Source: Chryseobacterium sp. GVT01B (GTDB lineage Bacteria > Bacteroidota > Bacteroidia > Flavobacteriales > Weeksellaceae). Taken from it: a DNA stretch of 64,000 nt. Both the position numbers and the translations under genes were made by a program. The notes beneath the pieces are model-generated. The model had not been told where the DNA came from and ran no database searches. It worked only from the letters and a program-made list of their open reading frames with translations. Location of the stretch: the NCBI RefSeq assembly GCF_019970045.1, contig NZ_JAHXYI010000008.1, forward strand, positions 62,001 to 126,000. The letters are read 5' to 3'. This document shows positions 1 through 8,891 of this stretch, piece by piece. Every line of letters starts with the position of its first letter. Position 1 is the stretch's first letter.

Positions 1-1620
1 GCCCTGATTGATACCCTTGACGTATCTCTTAAAAATGGTTTACAGGTTATTACCGGTGAAACAGGGGCGGGTAAATCTATTATTTTAGGGGCGCTCCGAC
101 TTATTTTAGGAGAAAGAGCAGATGTAAAATCCATTGCCAAAGCTGAAGAGAAAAGCGTCGTTGAAACTGAATTCTCCCTGAACAACCAGTTTAAGAAATT
201 CTTTATTGAAAATGATCTGGATTACGAGCTACAGACGATTATAAGAAGAGAAATCCTTCCATCGGGGAAATCGCGTGCCTTCATCAATGATGTGCCGGTA
301 ACGCTGGATATTCTTAAAGAACTTTCTTCACAGCTGATCGATATTCATTCCCAGTTTGAGACATCCAATCTTTTCACTTCAGAATATCAGTTTAAAATTA
401 TCGACGGACTTTCTGAGAATAAAAAAATTATTGAAGAGTATCAGAAGGAGTTTTCCGACTTTCAAAGCCTGAAACTGCTGTTGAAAAAACTGAAGACTCA
501 ACTTTCAGAAAGCAATAAAGAAAGCGATTATAAAGAATTTTTACTTAACGAGTTAGAAGAGTTAAAGCTTGATGATGTTGATTATGAAGATGTTCAGAAT
601 CAGCTTTCCATTCAGGAAAATGCAGGAATGATATCAGAGAATGTTGGCCAAATTCTGTCCAGGTTTCATCAGGAAGAAATAGGAATTCTGTCATTCTTTA
701 ATGAAGCTACCCATAAGCTTTCAAAAATTTCTGAAGTTTCTACCAGTTTCGCAGAGCTTGATGAAAGGCTGGAAACGTCTTTTGTAGAGTTAAAAGATAT
801 TATTTCTGAATTGGAGCATGCTGCCGAAAGAGTTGAAATCAATCCTGAAAATCTGGTATATCTTACCGATCTTAATAATAAAATCAACGCTTTATTTCTT
901 AAACATAATGTTTCAGATCTTAATGAACTCATTGAGATCAGAAATCAGCTGGCAGGAGATCAGAAAGGAGCTTCAGACCTGGAGCTTCAGATTGAAGAAA
1001 CCGAGGAGAATATTGCTCAAAAAGAAAAAACACTTCAAAGTCTTGCTGCAAAGCTTTCAAAGAACAGACACAAAAATATTTCTGTCTTCATCAAGAAAGC
1101 TGAAGGTCTTCTGAAAAAATTAGGTCTTGAAAAAGCTAAAGTTGATATAGAACTGCAGGATGCTGAGGAATTCAATCCATTTGGAAAAGAAAATATTCAG
1201 CTGTTATTCCAGGCTAATTCCGGATTCCCTTTAAAACCAATTCAAACAGCTATTTCCGGAGGAGAAAGATCAAGGGTGATGCTGGCTGTAAAAAAGATTA
1301 TTGCTGAAAGCGATGAGCTTCCAACCCTTATTCTGGACGAAATTGACACCGGAGTTTCAGGAAAAGTTGCCGAAGAGATCGGAAACCTTATGAGGGAGAT
1401 GTCTGAAGACATGCAGCTGATCGTTATTTCACACCTGGCGCAGGTTGCTGCAAAAGGAAACGATAACTATAAAGTGGTAAAGCAGGATATTTCCGGCAGA
1501 ACACAATCTACTATAATTCCTTTGAGCAACGAAGAAAAGCTGAACGAAATTGCCCAGTTACTTTCCGGAAGCAAAATTACGGAAGCTGCTCTGGCACAGG
1601 CCAAAGAGCTTATTGGATAA
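1..1620 (+). CDS. recN: DNA repair protein RecN (5' end outside window)
   Basis: RecN is an SMC-like ATPase that acts on double-strand breaks in the cytoplasm. The reading frame is open from base 1, so the gene begins upstream of the window. An internal GTG at 292 is not the start, because the Walker A motif GETGAGKS lies before it, at about codons 19-26 of the visible part. A coiled-coil middle with many Glu, Lys and Leu residues follows. The ABC signature SGGERSRV is near codon 419 and Walker B LILDEID near codon 443, followed by a conserved VISHLAQVAA stretch. About 539 residues are visible, so only a short N-terminal piece is missing (the family is about 550 residues). No terminator is obvious before the next gene. 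Confidence 0.95.
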   Translation, partial: ALIDTLDVSLKNGLQVITGETGAGKSIILGALRLILGERADVKSIAKAEEKSVVETEFSLNNQFKKFFIENDLDYELQTIIRREILPSGKSRAFINDVPVTLDILKELSSQLIDIHSQFETSNLFTSEYQFKIIDGLSENKKIIEEYQKEFSDFQSLKLLLKKLKTQLSESNKESDYKEFLLNELEELKLDDVDYEDVQNQLSIQENAGMISENVGQILSRFHQEEIGILSFFNEATHKLSKISEVSTSFAELDERLETSFVELKDIISELEHAAERVEINPENLVYLTDLNNKINALFLKHNVSDLNELIEIRNQLAGDQKGASDLELQIEETEENIAQKEKTLQSLAAKLSKNRHKNISVFIKKAEGLLKKLGLEKAKVDIELQDAEEFNPFGKENIQLLFQANSGFPLKPIQTAISGGERSRVMLAVKKIIAESDELPTLILDEIDTGVSGKVAEEIGNLMREMSEDMQLIVISHLAQVAAKGNDNYKVVKQDISGRTQSTIIPLSNEEKLNEIAQLLSGSKITEAALAQAKELIG

Positions 1621-1695
1621 CTACATAAATCTATTTTTCTTTAAAAACTTGTAACATATTTTACATTATATTTACTAATGTAAAAAAACTAACAT

Positions 1696-3162
1696 ATGTT
1701 TCTAAAGTTCCTTAAGCTTGAAATAAAAAGCTTTTTCCGTGGTACATCTTTAGGGATCAATCTGACCATGAAAATCCTCCGCTTTATTGGAATAGTTTAT
1801 TTCGTGGGCTGTCTTGTAGGTGGGGCTTTTATTGCTTTTTTCTACGTGCAGGAGGAAATGCATCAGAATCCTGTAAGGGTGGTTTCAAAATTCATGATTG
1901 TTGCCTGGATTATTGATCTTGTTCTCAAATATCTCTGGCAGGAAATTCCTACACAGAATATCAAGCCATTCCTCACGATGAATATCCGGAAGAATACATT
2001 GGTCAATTATATGCTGGCCAAAACTTTTCTTTCAGCATTCAGCTGGCTGAGTTCTTTATTTTTTATCACATTTTCATTGATTGCTTTATTCAACGGATAT
2101 AGTATCTTAGGAGTATTGGTGTGGCTGATAGGGGTGATTTCGTTACTCTACCTGAATAATTTTCTCAATATTTTCTTCAACGGTAAAGAAACGTTGGCGG
2201 TGATTATAGGAGTATTCCTTTTGGGTATAGGAATGTTGGGATACTATAAAATAATTCCGGTTCTGTATTATTCGGAATCTGTTTTCTTCAGTTTCTATGA
2301 GAAACCATACTTTGCACTGATTCCTGTTGCTTTGTTTGTAGTGCTGTGGTGGATTTGTTTCCGTTACCTGCGTAATGAATTTTACCTGGACCAAGGTCTT
2401 GAAGCGAAAAAAACAATCGGGAAAACAGAGAATATTGCTTTCCTGAATAAATATGGAGTTATTGGAACATTTATCAATAATGATATTAAAATGCTGAGAC
2501 GTAATAAAGTACCCAGAGGAATTTTACTAGGAAGCTTTATGTTTCTGTTCTACGGATTGCTGATGTTTACTTCTTCAATGTACAAAACACCGGCAATGAT
2601 GATGGTGATGGGGCTTTTTGTAACAGGAGGCTTTCAGTTTCTGTTTGGGCAGAGAGTTCCCGCTTTTGACAGCTCATATTATCCGTTGATGATGACCCTG
2701 AATGTTCCCTATAAAGAATATTTAAAAGCGAAATGGTGGCTGATGAATATTGTAACAGGAATTTCTATCATTATAGCGCTTTGCTATGCCTATTTCGGAT
2801 GGGAAGTCTACGTTACATTTTTTGCCGCAGGATTATATAATATTGGCGTGAATTCTCAATTTACCTTGTGGTCCGGAGCTTTCAATAAAACCCAGATTGA
2901 TCTTAATACAAAAGAAAAAAGATTGGGACAGAAAGGGAGTTTCAATATGATCACTATGTTTTTGCTGATTCCTAAAATGCTTCTTCCCATGGGAGTATTT
3001 GCCTTAACAAAATATTTGTGGGGAATTACAGGAGGAGTATTAAGTATTGCAATTATTGGGATTGTAGGATTTTTCCTGAGAGAGAAAATCTTCGATATTA
3101 TCGTAAAACTTTACAAAAAAGAAAAATACAGCACACTGGATGCATTTAAAAATATAAGTTAA
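1696..3162 (+). CDS. DUF5687-type membrane protein, probable ABC permease
   Basis: This 488-residue protein is mostly hydrophobic, with roughly ten to twelve predicted membrane segments in two blocks (about residues 25-220 and 275-470). The blocks are separated by a polar stretch carrying NDIKMLRRNKVPRG. Size and look match the DUF5687 family of Bacteroidota, which I recall as sitting beside an ABC ATPase. The next gene is exactly such an ATPase, starting 3 bases after this stop, so the two probably form one inner-membrane exporter of unknown substrate. The sequence before the ATG is AT-rich and contains a small palindrome (TGTAA-N6-TTACA, 1650-1665). The permease role is inferred from context. 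Confidence 0.8.
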   Translation: MFLKFLKLEIKSFFRGTSLGINLTMKILRFIGIVYFVGCLVGGAFIAFFYVQEEMHQNPVRVVSKFMIVAWIIDLVLKYLWQEIPTQNIKPFLTMNIRKNTLVNYMLAKTFLSAFSWLSSLFFITFSLIALFNGYSILGVLVWLIGVISLLYLNNFLNIFFNGKETLAVIIGVFLLGIGMLGYYKIIPVLYYSESVFFSFYEKPYFALIPVALFVVLWWICFRYLRNEFYLDQGLEAKKTIGKTENIAFLNKYGVIGTFINNDIKMLRRNKVPRGILLGSFMFLFYGLLMFTSSMYKTPAMMMVMGLFVTGGFQFLFGQRVPAFDSSYYPLMMTLNVPYKEYLKAKWWLMNIVTGISIIIALCYAYFGWEVYVTFFAAGLYNIGVNSQFTLWSGAFNKTQIDLNTKEKRLGQKGSFNMITMFLLIPKMLLPMGVFALTKYLWGITGGVLSIAIIGIVGFFLREKIFDIIVKLYKKEKYSTLDAFKNIS

Positions 3163-3165
3163 GCC

Positions 3166-3882
3166 ATGATCAACATACAAAATTTATCTAAAACATACGG
3201 AACAGCAACAGTTCTTAATATTGAACATCTTGAAATTTCAAACGGGGAAACATTCGGTCTCGTAGGAAATAACGGAGCCGGGAAAACAACCCTTTTCAGC
3301 CTTATGCTGGATCTGATTCAAGCTACCACAGGATCTGTAAGCATTGACGGAATTAAAGTAGCTGAATCTGAAGCATGGAAAAATAAAGTTTCAGCCTTTG
3401 TAGACGATACGTTTCTCATTGGCTATCTTACTCCTGAGGAATATTTTTACTTCATTGGAGAGTTGAGAGGGCAGAACAAAGCATCTGTAGATGAATTCCT
3501 GAAACCTTTCCATGATTTTTTTAATGGAGAAATCCTTAAATCAGGGAAATATGTCCGTGACCTTTCAAAGGGTAATCAGAAAAAAGTAGGAATCGTAGGG
3601 GCAATTATTGGAAATCCTGAGATTATTATCCTGGATGAGCCTTTTGCTAACCTCGATCCATCCACACAGATCAAACTGAAAAATCTGATCAAAGAATTAT
3701 CAAAACAGGATGGTGTTACTTTTTTGATTTCCAGTCATGATCTTTCCCATACAACGGAAGTTTGCAACAGAATTGTGGTAGTGAACAAAGGTCTTCTGGT
3801 AAAAGATATTCAGACTAATCCGGAAACACTGAAAGATTTGGAACAATATTTTGCAGATCAGGTTTCTGTTTCGGATATTTAA
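3166..3882 (+). CDS. ABC transporter ATP-binding protein
   Basis: This is a 238-residue ABC ATPase. It has Walker A GNNGAGKTT near residue 35, a signature segment LSKGNQKKV near residue 128, Walker B IIILDEPFANLD near residue 148 and the switch histidine in ISSHD near residue 188. It lacks membrane segments and is the cytoplasmic motor for the membrane protein encoded just upstream. The signature reads SKGNQ rather than SGGQ, a variant seen in exporter ATPases of the CcmA/YhaQ type. The 3-base gap to the previous gene indicates co-transcription and probably translational coupling. The substrate cannot be told from the sequence. Confidence 0.93.
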   Translation: MINIQNLSKTYGTATVLNIEHLEISNGETFGLVGNNGAGKTTLFSLMLDLIQATTGSVSIDGIKVAESEAWKNKVSAFVDDTFLIGYLTPEEYFYFIGELRGQNKASVDEFLKPFHDFFNGEILKSGKYVRDLSKGNQKKVGIVGAIIGNPEIIILDEPFANLDPSTQIKLKNLIKELSKQDGVTFLISSHDLSHTTEVCNRIVVVNKGLLVKDIQTNPETLKDLEQYFADQVSVSDI

Positions 3883-3899
3883 TACCACAAAAAAGAGGT

Positions 3900-4838
3900 A
3901 TGAATACGATAGAATCGCAAAATGTTACAGACTATCCAAACAGCAACACTATTTTCATGGTGTGGAAACTTAACGACAGCCCACAGCTGAATGACATTTT
4001 TCAGGAATTGTGTGCTTTAGTTTTAAATCTTAATAACTCAGTTTTCAACCGTTTTCCGGACAGCAGGGCAAGCTGTGTAATGGGAATTGGTGCTGAAGCA
4101 TGGAGAAAACTTGAACTTCCGACACCACTGCCAAAGGAGCTAATCAATTTTGAAGAAATAAAAGGAATAAAACACACGGCTGTTTCCACTCCCGGAGATC
4201 TTCATTTTCACCTGAGAGCGGATAACAAAAGCCTGATTTTCGATATGGCTGTTGAAATATCAAAACTATTGAGTTCAGTGGCCGAAAGTATTCTGGAAAT
4301 TCATGGGTTTAAATATTGGGATGCACGTTCCATTCTTGGTTTTGTGGACGGAACTGAAAATCCACATGGAGACGACCGCGATTATTTTGCAAAAATTGGA
4401 GATGAAGACCTTCAGTACAAAGGAGGGAGCTATCTTTTTGTTCAGAAATATCTTCATAATATGGATGCCTGGAAAGGATTGTCAACAGAACATCAGGAAA
4501 AAGTAATCGGAAGATCAAAAGAAAATGATATTGAAATGTCTGATGATGTAAAACCTTCCAACTCACACATTGCCTTAGCCAATATCGAAGGGGAGAATGG
4601 GGAAGAATTGAAAATTGTAAGAGATAATATGCCATTCGGAAATCCTTCCACAAATGAGTTTGGAACTTATTTTATTGCCTATTCAAGTACATTTTCGACA
4701 ACAAAAAAGATGTTGACCAATATGTTTATAGGTGATCCACCGGGAAATTATGACAGAATTTTAGATTTCAGCACAGCAGTTACAGGAACGCTTTTCTTTG
4801 TTCCTACCAGAAATATGCTTGATGAATTCTCAGGATAA
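3900..4838 (+). CDS. Dyp-type heme peroxidase
   Basis: The protein has 312 residues and carries the DyP hallmark GFVDGTENP at about residues 147-155. The Asp near residue 150 is the distal catalytic residue. A likely proximal heme-ligand His is near residue 223 in SNSHIA. The C-terminal part has the family pattern FGTYFIAYSSTF followed by MLTNMFIGDPPGNYDRILDFS. DyP enzymes reduce peroxide while oxidising dyes, phenols or porphyrins. There is no signal peptide, so this member is probably cytoplasmic, like E. coli YfeX. It begins 17 bases after the ABC ATPase and ends at a strong terminator, so it may be the last gene of that operon. No encapsulin gene or encapsulin-targeting tail is visible here. 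Confidence 0.93.
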   Translation: MNTIESQNVTDYPNSNTIFMVWKLNDSPQLNDIFQELCALVLNLNNSVFNRFPDSRASCVMGIGAEAWRKLELPTPLPKELINFEEIKGIKHTAVSTPGDLHFHLRADNKSLIFDMAVEISKLLSSVAESILEIHGFKYWDARSILGFVDGTENPHGDDRDYFAKIGDEDLQYKGGSYLFVQKYLHNMDAWKGLSTEHQEKVIGRSKENDIEMSDDVKPSNSHIALANIEGENGEELKIVRDNMPFGNPSTNEFGTYFIAYSSTFSTTKKMLTNMFIGDPPGNYDRILDFSTAVTGTLFFVPTRNMLDEFSG

Positions 4839-4845
4839 AACTGAA

Positions 4846-4877
4846 AAGGCTGTCTCAATCTGAGGCGGCTTTTTTTA
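4846..4877 (+). terminator. Intrinsic terminator after the DyP peroxidase gene
   Basis: The arms GGCTGTCTCA and TGAGGCGGCT pair (with G-U wobbles) around a three-base loop and are followed by seven T residues. Confidence 0.85.
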
Positions 4878-4916
4878 TTTGTTGAGTAGTACAAATAAAT
4901 TTTTTTCAAAAACATT

Positions 4917-4944
4917 GTAACCTTTTTTTGTTTTGATTGTCTTT
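4917..4944 (+). promoter_or_regulatory. Possible ECF-type promoter of the sigma gene
   Basis: GTAAC at 4917-4921 is followed after 17 bases by GTCTTT at 4939-4944, about 20 bases before the sigma-factor ATG. A GTAAC/GTC pair at this spacing resembles ECF -35 and -10 elements, so the gene might control itself. This rests on pattern only. Confidence 0.4.
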
Positions 4945-4964
4945 AGTATAGAAACAGCATAAGC

Positions 4965-5525
4965 ATGAAACTTTTGTTCGGAAATAAAAAGAATGATTTG
5001 TTGAGCCTCCTGAAAAAACAGGATCCGGCTGCACAGAAGATTTTCTATGAACAGAATGTAAAGAGATTTCTGAGTGTAAGCAAAAGCTATGTAAGCGATT
5101 TGTATCAGGCGGAAGATTGTCTCATAAAAGCATTCTGTAAAATTTTTAAGCACATAGAAAGCTTCAGAGGAGAGTCGAACCTGGATAGCTGGGCAAGAAG
5201 AATTGTCGTGAATGAATGCCTGAATTTTATCAAAAGCCATAAAACAGTATTCTATCTGGATGAGATCAACCAATCCTTTCATGAAGATATCCATGAACCG
5301 GAGATTGATTGTGACTTTAATGCGCAAGACCTTTTGGATCAGCTTCCCGATGCCTACAGAATGGTTTTTAACCTGTACGTGCTGGAAGGATATTCTCACC
5401 AGGAAATTGCTGATACTTTACAGATTTCAATCACTGTCAGCAAAACTCAGCTGTTCAGAGCAAAAGAAAAATTAAGAAAGATCTACTTTCAACAACAAAA
5501 AAAAGTGAAAAATGAAAACGTTTAA
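4965..5525 (+). CDS. RNA polymerase sigma factor, ECF (sigma-70) family
   Basis: This 186-residue protein has the two-domain ECF layout. Region 2 is near residues 25-90, with YQAEDCLIKAFCKIFKHIESF and LDSWARRIVVNECLNF. Region 4 is near residues 125-175, with the helix-turn-helix YSHQEIADTLQISITVSKTQ. It redirects RNA polymerase to a small regulon, probably of envelope genes. The stop overlaps the start of the next gene by 14 bases, so the two are coupled. That downstream protein has one membrane segment and may hold the sigma factor. Region 4 reads ISITVSKTQLFRAKEKLRK, with a Val where many ECF factors have Gly or Glu, which is a minor deviation. Confidence 0.9.
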   Translation: MKLLFGNKKNDLLSLLKKQDPAAQKIFYEQNVKRFLSVSKSYVSDLYQAEDCLIKAFCKIFKHIESFRGESNLDSWARRIVVNECLNFIKSHKTVFYLDEINQSFHEDIHEPEIDCDFNAQDLLDQLPDAYRMVFNLYVLEGYSHQEIADTLQISITVSKTQLFRAKEKLRKIYFQQQKKVKNENV

Positions 5526-6120
5526 AGATAATATTGAATATCAGATCAAAAAGCAGATTGAGGAAAGAGAAATTGCTCCTTCACGTGATCTGTGGTCTGA
5601 AATTGAACTTCATAACAGTAATACTCGTCCTAAATCAAAAATAAACTGGTTTTTGGTGGCAGCATGTTTCATGTTATTATTCAGTTTGGGTAGTGTTCTG
5701 TTTTTCCTTAATCAACCTTCCGAAGCTCAACCGAAAATGGTAAAGCAAACAGAAAAAAATACTTCAGAAGAAATTATAAAAGATCCGGTTCAGAATAATG
5801 CTCCACTGGCTATTCAGAACAATGATAATAAGGAAGTAAAGATGACAACACCTTCCCAAAATAAAGAAGAAGTGATTTCTGCAGTGGCCATAGGTCAAAA
5901 TAAGCTTATTACCAGAGAAACCACAGTAAAGAAGCCGGAAATTCCTCAGCTTTCGAATCCTAAACTGATGGCAAAAGCCGATTCTTTAAAAACTCCGGTT
6001 AAAAAGAAAAAATATGTAGATCCTTCCACACTGCTTTTCTCAGTAGAGCATAAAGATGTGATTGAAAAAACAAAAGATGGAAGTAATGTAGCTACTACTA
6101 TTGACTTGAATTCCAGATAA
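5512..6120 (+). CDS. Single-TM protein, putative anti-sigma factor
   Basis: The 202-residue protein has a charged N-terminal part of about 43 residues that includes DLWSEIELH. One strong membrane segment follows (about residues 45-66, INWFLVAACFMLLFSLGSVL), then a long polar Lys-, Asn- and Gln-rich periplasmic tail without cysteines. This layout and the 14-base overlap with the ECF sigma gene fit an anti-sigma factor. I do not see the HxxxCxxC zinc motif of classical ZAS anti-sigma factors. The assignment therefore rests on position and topology. The tail is low in complexity and may only span the periplasm. Confidence 0.6.
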   Translation: MKTFKDNIEYQIKKQIEEREIAPSRDLWSEIELHNSNTRPKSKINWFLVAACFMLLFSLGSVLFFLNQPSEAQPKMVKQTEKNTSEEIIKDPVQNNAPLAIQNNDNKEVKMTTPSQNKEEVISAVAIGQNKLITRETTVKKPEIPQLSNPKLMAKADSLKTPVKKKKYVDPSTLLFSVEHKDVIEKTKDGSNVATTIDLNSR

Positions 6121-6150
6121 TTTACCTGTGAAAATTTAAAAATTAATAAT

Positions 6151-7191
6151 ATGATCAAGAAATTAATCGTAATGGGAATGCTGTGCTCTATTTCAGCATC
6201 ATTACAGGCACAAAAGGCACTGAATATTAATTTGTCTTCTAAAAAAGACACGGAAGTAAGTCCGATTGTAAAAGAGAAAGTAGAAGAATATGCTACCAAG
6301 ATCAATACTATCATCCAGGAAGAAAAAAAGCTGATGGAAGAAGAACTGGTAGTTTTGCAAGCAAGAAACCTCGATAAAGCAGATTTTGACAGAGAGAAAG
6401 CTCAGATTGCAGACCGCTATTCTGAGAAAATGGATAAAAGAATTGAAGAACTTGGATTTGATCTGGATGATGTTATTCAGAAGCAGGTAAGATATTCTCT
6501 TTTGAATACAGATGTTACTTCCAAAGAAGAGCTTAAAGAAAAATTATTGAAAAAATTCCGTCCCAGCAGAAGCTTTACAGGATATTTCTCATACGGAATT
6601 ATGACGCTGACAAACAGTGCTCCCGATAATCTGCTGGATAAAAACATAGGATATGCCAATAACCTTGAATTTGGCCTTAAGCTGAACTACCAGCTTAGCA
6701 GAACAAGTCCATGGGCCATTACTTCAGGATTAGGATTCTCATGGAGAACAGTAAGAGCGGATAACAATATGATGTTTATAAGAAATGCTAATCAGGGAGT
6801 TGCTCTGGCCCAATACAGCGAAAATCTTGAGAAAAGCAAGTTGAGAACTGGATATATAATGGTTCCTCTTGGGGTGCAGTATAATTTTTCCAAGCTTAAA
6901 AATGCTGGAATGGATATCCAGTACAGAAGTTATTATACAGGATTTAAAATTGGAGCCAATGTATATGGAGGTGTAAAAATGTCCACCAACAATATTGTAA
7001 AAGGAATTGATGGCGAAACCAGAGACCGCGGAAATTATCAGGTGAATCCTTTTGTGTATGGAGCACAGGTTACTTTTTCATACAATAGTTTCAGTGTCTT
7101 TGTGAAGAAGGATTTCAGCAATTTCTTCAAAGACAGTTATTTCAAAGATGATAAAGCACTCATATTCGGATTAGCCATCGGATTAGATTAA
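6151..7191 (+). CDS. Secreted outer-membrane beta-barrel-like protein
   Basis: This 346-residue protein begins with a signal peptide, MIKKLIVMGMLCSISASLQAQ, with cleavage after AQA. Residues about 35-110 are charged and helical (coiled-coil-like, rich in Glu and Lys). The remaining two thirds alternate polar and aromatic residues in strand-like runs (FTGYFSYGIMTL, NNLEFGLKLNYQLS, SFSVFVKKDFSNFF) and end in IFGLAIGLD. It fits an outer-membrane barrel with a periplasmic helical domain. It is the third gene after the sigma factor and putative anti-sigma factor and starts 30 bases after the latter, so it could be a regulon member or the envelope sensor. I do not recognise a named family. Confidence 0.7.
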   Translation: MIKKLIVMGMLCSISASLQAQKALNINLSSKKDTEVSPIVKEKVEEYATKINTIIQEEKKLMEEELVVLQARNLDKADFDREKAQIADRYSEKMDKRIEELGFDLDDVIQKQVRYSLLNTDVTSKEELKEKLLKKFRPSRSFTGYFSYGIMTLTNSAPDNLLDKNIGYANNLEFGLKLNYQLSRTSPWAITSGLGFSWRTVRADNNMMFIRNANQGVALAQYSENLEKSKLRTGYIMVPLGVQYNFSKLKNAGMDIQYRSYYTGFKIGANVYGGVKMSTNNIVKGIDGETRDRGNYQVNPFVYGAQVTFSYNSFSVFVKKDFSNFFKDSYFKDDKALIFGLAIGLD

Positions 7192-7218
7192 ATTAAATAT
7201 ATTTTGATTGCAAAACGA

Positions 7219-7247
7219 AAAACTCCGGGGAAGGCTCCCGGAGTTTT
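7219..7247. terminator. Bidirectional terminator between barrel gene and fumC
   Basis: AACTCCGGG and CCCGGAGTT form a perfect stem flanked by A residues on the left and T residues on the right. It can therefore end both convergent transcripts. Confidence 0.85.
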
Positions 7248-7271
7248 TGCATTGTATCAGTTATAGAATCA

Positions 7272-8666
7272 TTATTTTAAACTTCCTACCATATCTTCTG
7301 GTTTTACCCATTCGTCAAACTGCTCAGCAGTTAACAGACCAAGATTGATGGCTTCTTCTTTTAGGGTTGTTCCATTTTTATGGGCAGTTTTAGCAATTTT
7401 AGCGGCATTTTCATATCCGATATGAGTATTTAAAGCCGTAACAAGCATTAAAGATTTGTCTACGAGCTCTTTAATTCTCTCATGATTCGGTTCTATGCCT
7501 ACTGCACAGTGATCATTGAAAGAAATACATGCATCAGCGATCAATTGGGCAGACTGCAGGAAATTGTAAGCCATTACCGGTTTGAAAACATTCAGTTCAT
7601 AATTTCCCTGAGTTCCTGCAAACGAAATCGTAGTGTCGTTTCCTAAAACCTGTGCACAAACCATAGTCATAGCTTCATTTTGAGTAGGGTTTACCTTTCC
7701 AGGCATGATAGAAGATCCAGGTTCATTTTCAGGAATATGAATTTCCCCGATGCCGGAACGTGGTCCTGATGCCAGTAATCTTACATCCTGAGCAATTTTA
7801 TATAAAGAAACAGCCAGTTGCTTTAATGCTCCGTGAGATTCTACAATCGCATCGTGAGCTGCAAGCGCTTCAAACTTGTTTTCAGCAGTAATGAAGGGGT
7901 GTTTCGTAAACTGGGCAATATATTCAGCAACTTTTACATCATAGCCGTTAGGAGTGTTCAATCCTGTTCCTACAGCTGTTCCGCCTAAGGCAAGCTCGGA
8001 AAGGTGAGGTAATGTATTTTTTAAAGCTCTCAATCCGAATTCCAGTTGTGCCACATATCCGGAAAATTCCTGTCCCAGAGTAAGCGGTGTTGCATCCATT
8101 AAATGGGTTCTCCCGATTTTTACAACATCTTTGAAGGCCTTTGACTTTTCAGCCAGCGTATTTTTTAATTTTTCCACTGCCGGAATCGTTACTTCCACTA
8201 CTTTTGTGTAAGCGGCAATATGCATGGCAGTAGGATAGGTATCATTGGATGACTGGGATTTGTTGACATCATCATTCGGGTGAATTTCAGATTTTTCACC
8301 TAAAGTTCCGCCGTTATTGACGTGAGCTCTGTTTGAAATTACTTCATTGACATTCATGTTCGACTGTGTTCCGGAGCCCGTCTGCCAGATCACCAAAGGA
8401 AACTGGTCGTTAAGTTTTCCATCAAGAATTTCATCACATACCTTGGCGATCATATCTCTTTTTTCAGCAGGAAGTACTCCCAGATCAGTATTGGTATATG
8501 CTGCAGCCTTTTTCAAATAAGCAAAAGCTTCAATAATCTCATGTGGCATTGAACCCTCAGGTCCTATTTTAAAATTGTTTCTGGAACGTTCCGTCTGTGC
8601 ACCCCAAAGTTTATCTGCAGGTACCTGCACTTCTCCCATGGTGTCTTTTTCTATTCTGTAATTCAT
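7272..8666 (-). CDS. fumC: Class II fumarate hydratase
   Basis: This 464-residue enzyme interconverts fumarate and malate in the TCA cycle without a metal. The family signature GSSIMPGKVNPTQNE is present near residues 316-330, and the catalytic His region GRTHLMDATPLTLGQE lies near residue 185. SGTQSNMNVNEVISNRA near residue 97 is another conserved block. Length is normal. It is transcribed away from a second, unrelated class I fumarase that starts 225 bases away. A loose -7 box TACCTTTA (8774-8781, minus strand) would give a leader of about 100 bases. This paralogue is insensitive to oxygen and superoxide, unlike the Fe-S enzyme next to it. Confidence 0.97.
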   Translation of the reverse strand: MNYRIEKDTMGEVQVPADKLWGAQTERSRNNFKIGPEGSMPHEIIEAFAYLKKAAAYTNTDLGVLPAEKRDMIAKVCDEILDGKLNDQFPLVIWQTGSGTQSNMNVNEVISNRAHVNNGGTLGEKSEIHPNDDVNKSQSSNDTYPTAMHIAAYTKVVEVTIPAVEKLKNTLAEKSKAFKDVVKIGRTHLMDATPLTLGQEFSGYVAQLEFGLRALKNTLPHLSELALGGTAVGTGLNTPNGYDVKVAEYIAQFTKHPFITAENKFEALAAHDAIVESHGALKQLAVSLYKIAQDVRLLASGPRSGIGEIHIPENEPGSSIMPGKVNPTQNEAMTMVCAQVLGNDTTISFAGTQGNYELNVFKPVMAYNFLQSAQLIADACISFNDHCAVGIEPNHERIKELVDKSLMLVTALNTHIGYENAAKIAKTAHKNGTTLKEEAINLGLLTAEQFDEWVKPEDMVGSLK

Positions 8667-8867
8667 AGTGGTTGAAATTTGTATGATCTGTTGATTCTAA
8701 AGCCATAAAAATTTTAAACATTATTCAACTTTGATGAAAAAATAATGCTTTGGACTTATTTATTTAGCTTCTATAAAGGTACTTATAAACTCAGAAACCT
8801 CCAATTTATAATCATTATAAATATCAATTTAAATGACTGATTTTACTCATATTTTTTTAATGAGCCG

Positions 8868-8875
8868 TATTTTTG
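8868..8875 (+). promoter_or_regulatory. -7 promoter box for class I fumarase
   Basis: TATTTTTG matches the Bacteroidota TAnnTTTG box and lies 17 bases before the ATG at 8892. No clear TTTG is seen about 20 bases upstream. Confidence 0.55.
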
Positions 8876-8891
8876 CACAAACAAAAATTGA

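Noticed and set aside
292..1620. Start of recN at the GTG at 292
   Set aside because: The frame is open to base 1 and the Walker A motif lies before 292, so the gene begins outside the window.
4309..4653. 114-residue minus-strand frame inside the DyP gene
   Set aside because: It is antisense to conserved DyP motifs, has no family features and is fully overlapped.
4875..5399. 174-residue reading frame on the minus strand inside the sigma gene
   Set aside because: It is antisense to a clear ECF sigma factor and has no motif or promoter.
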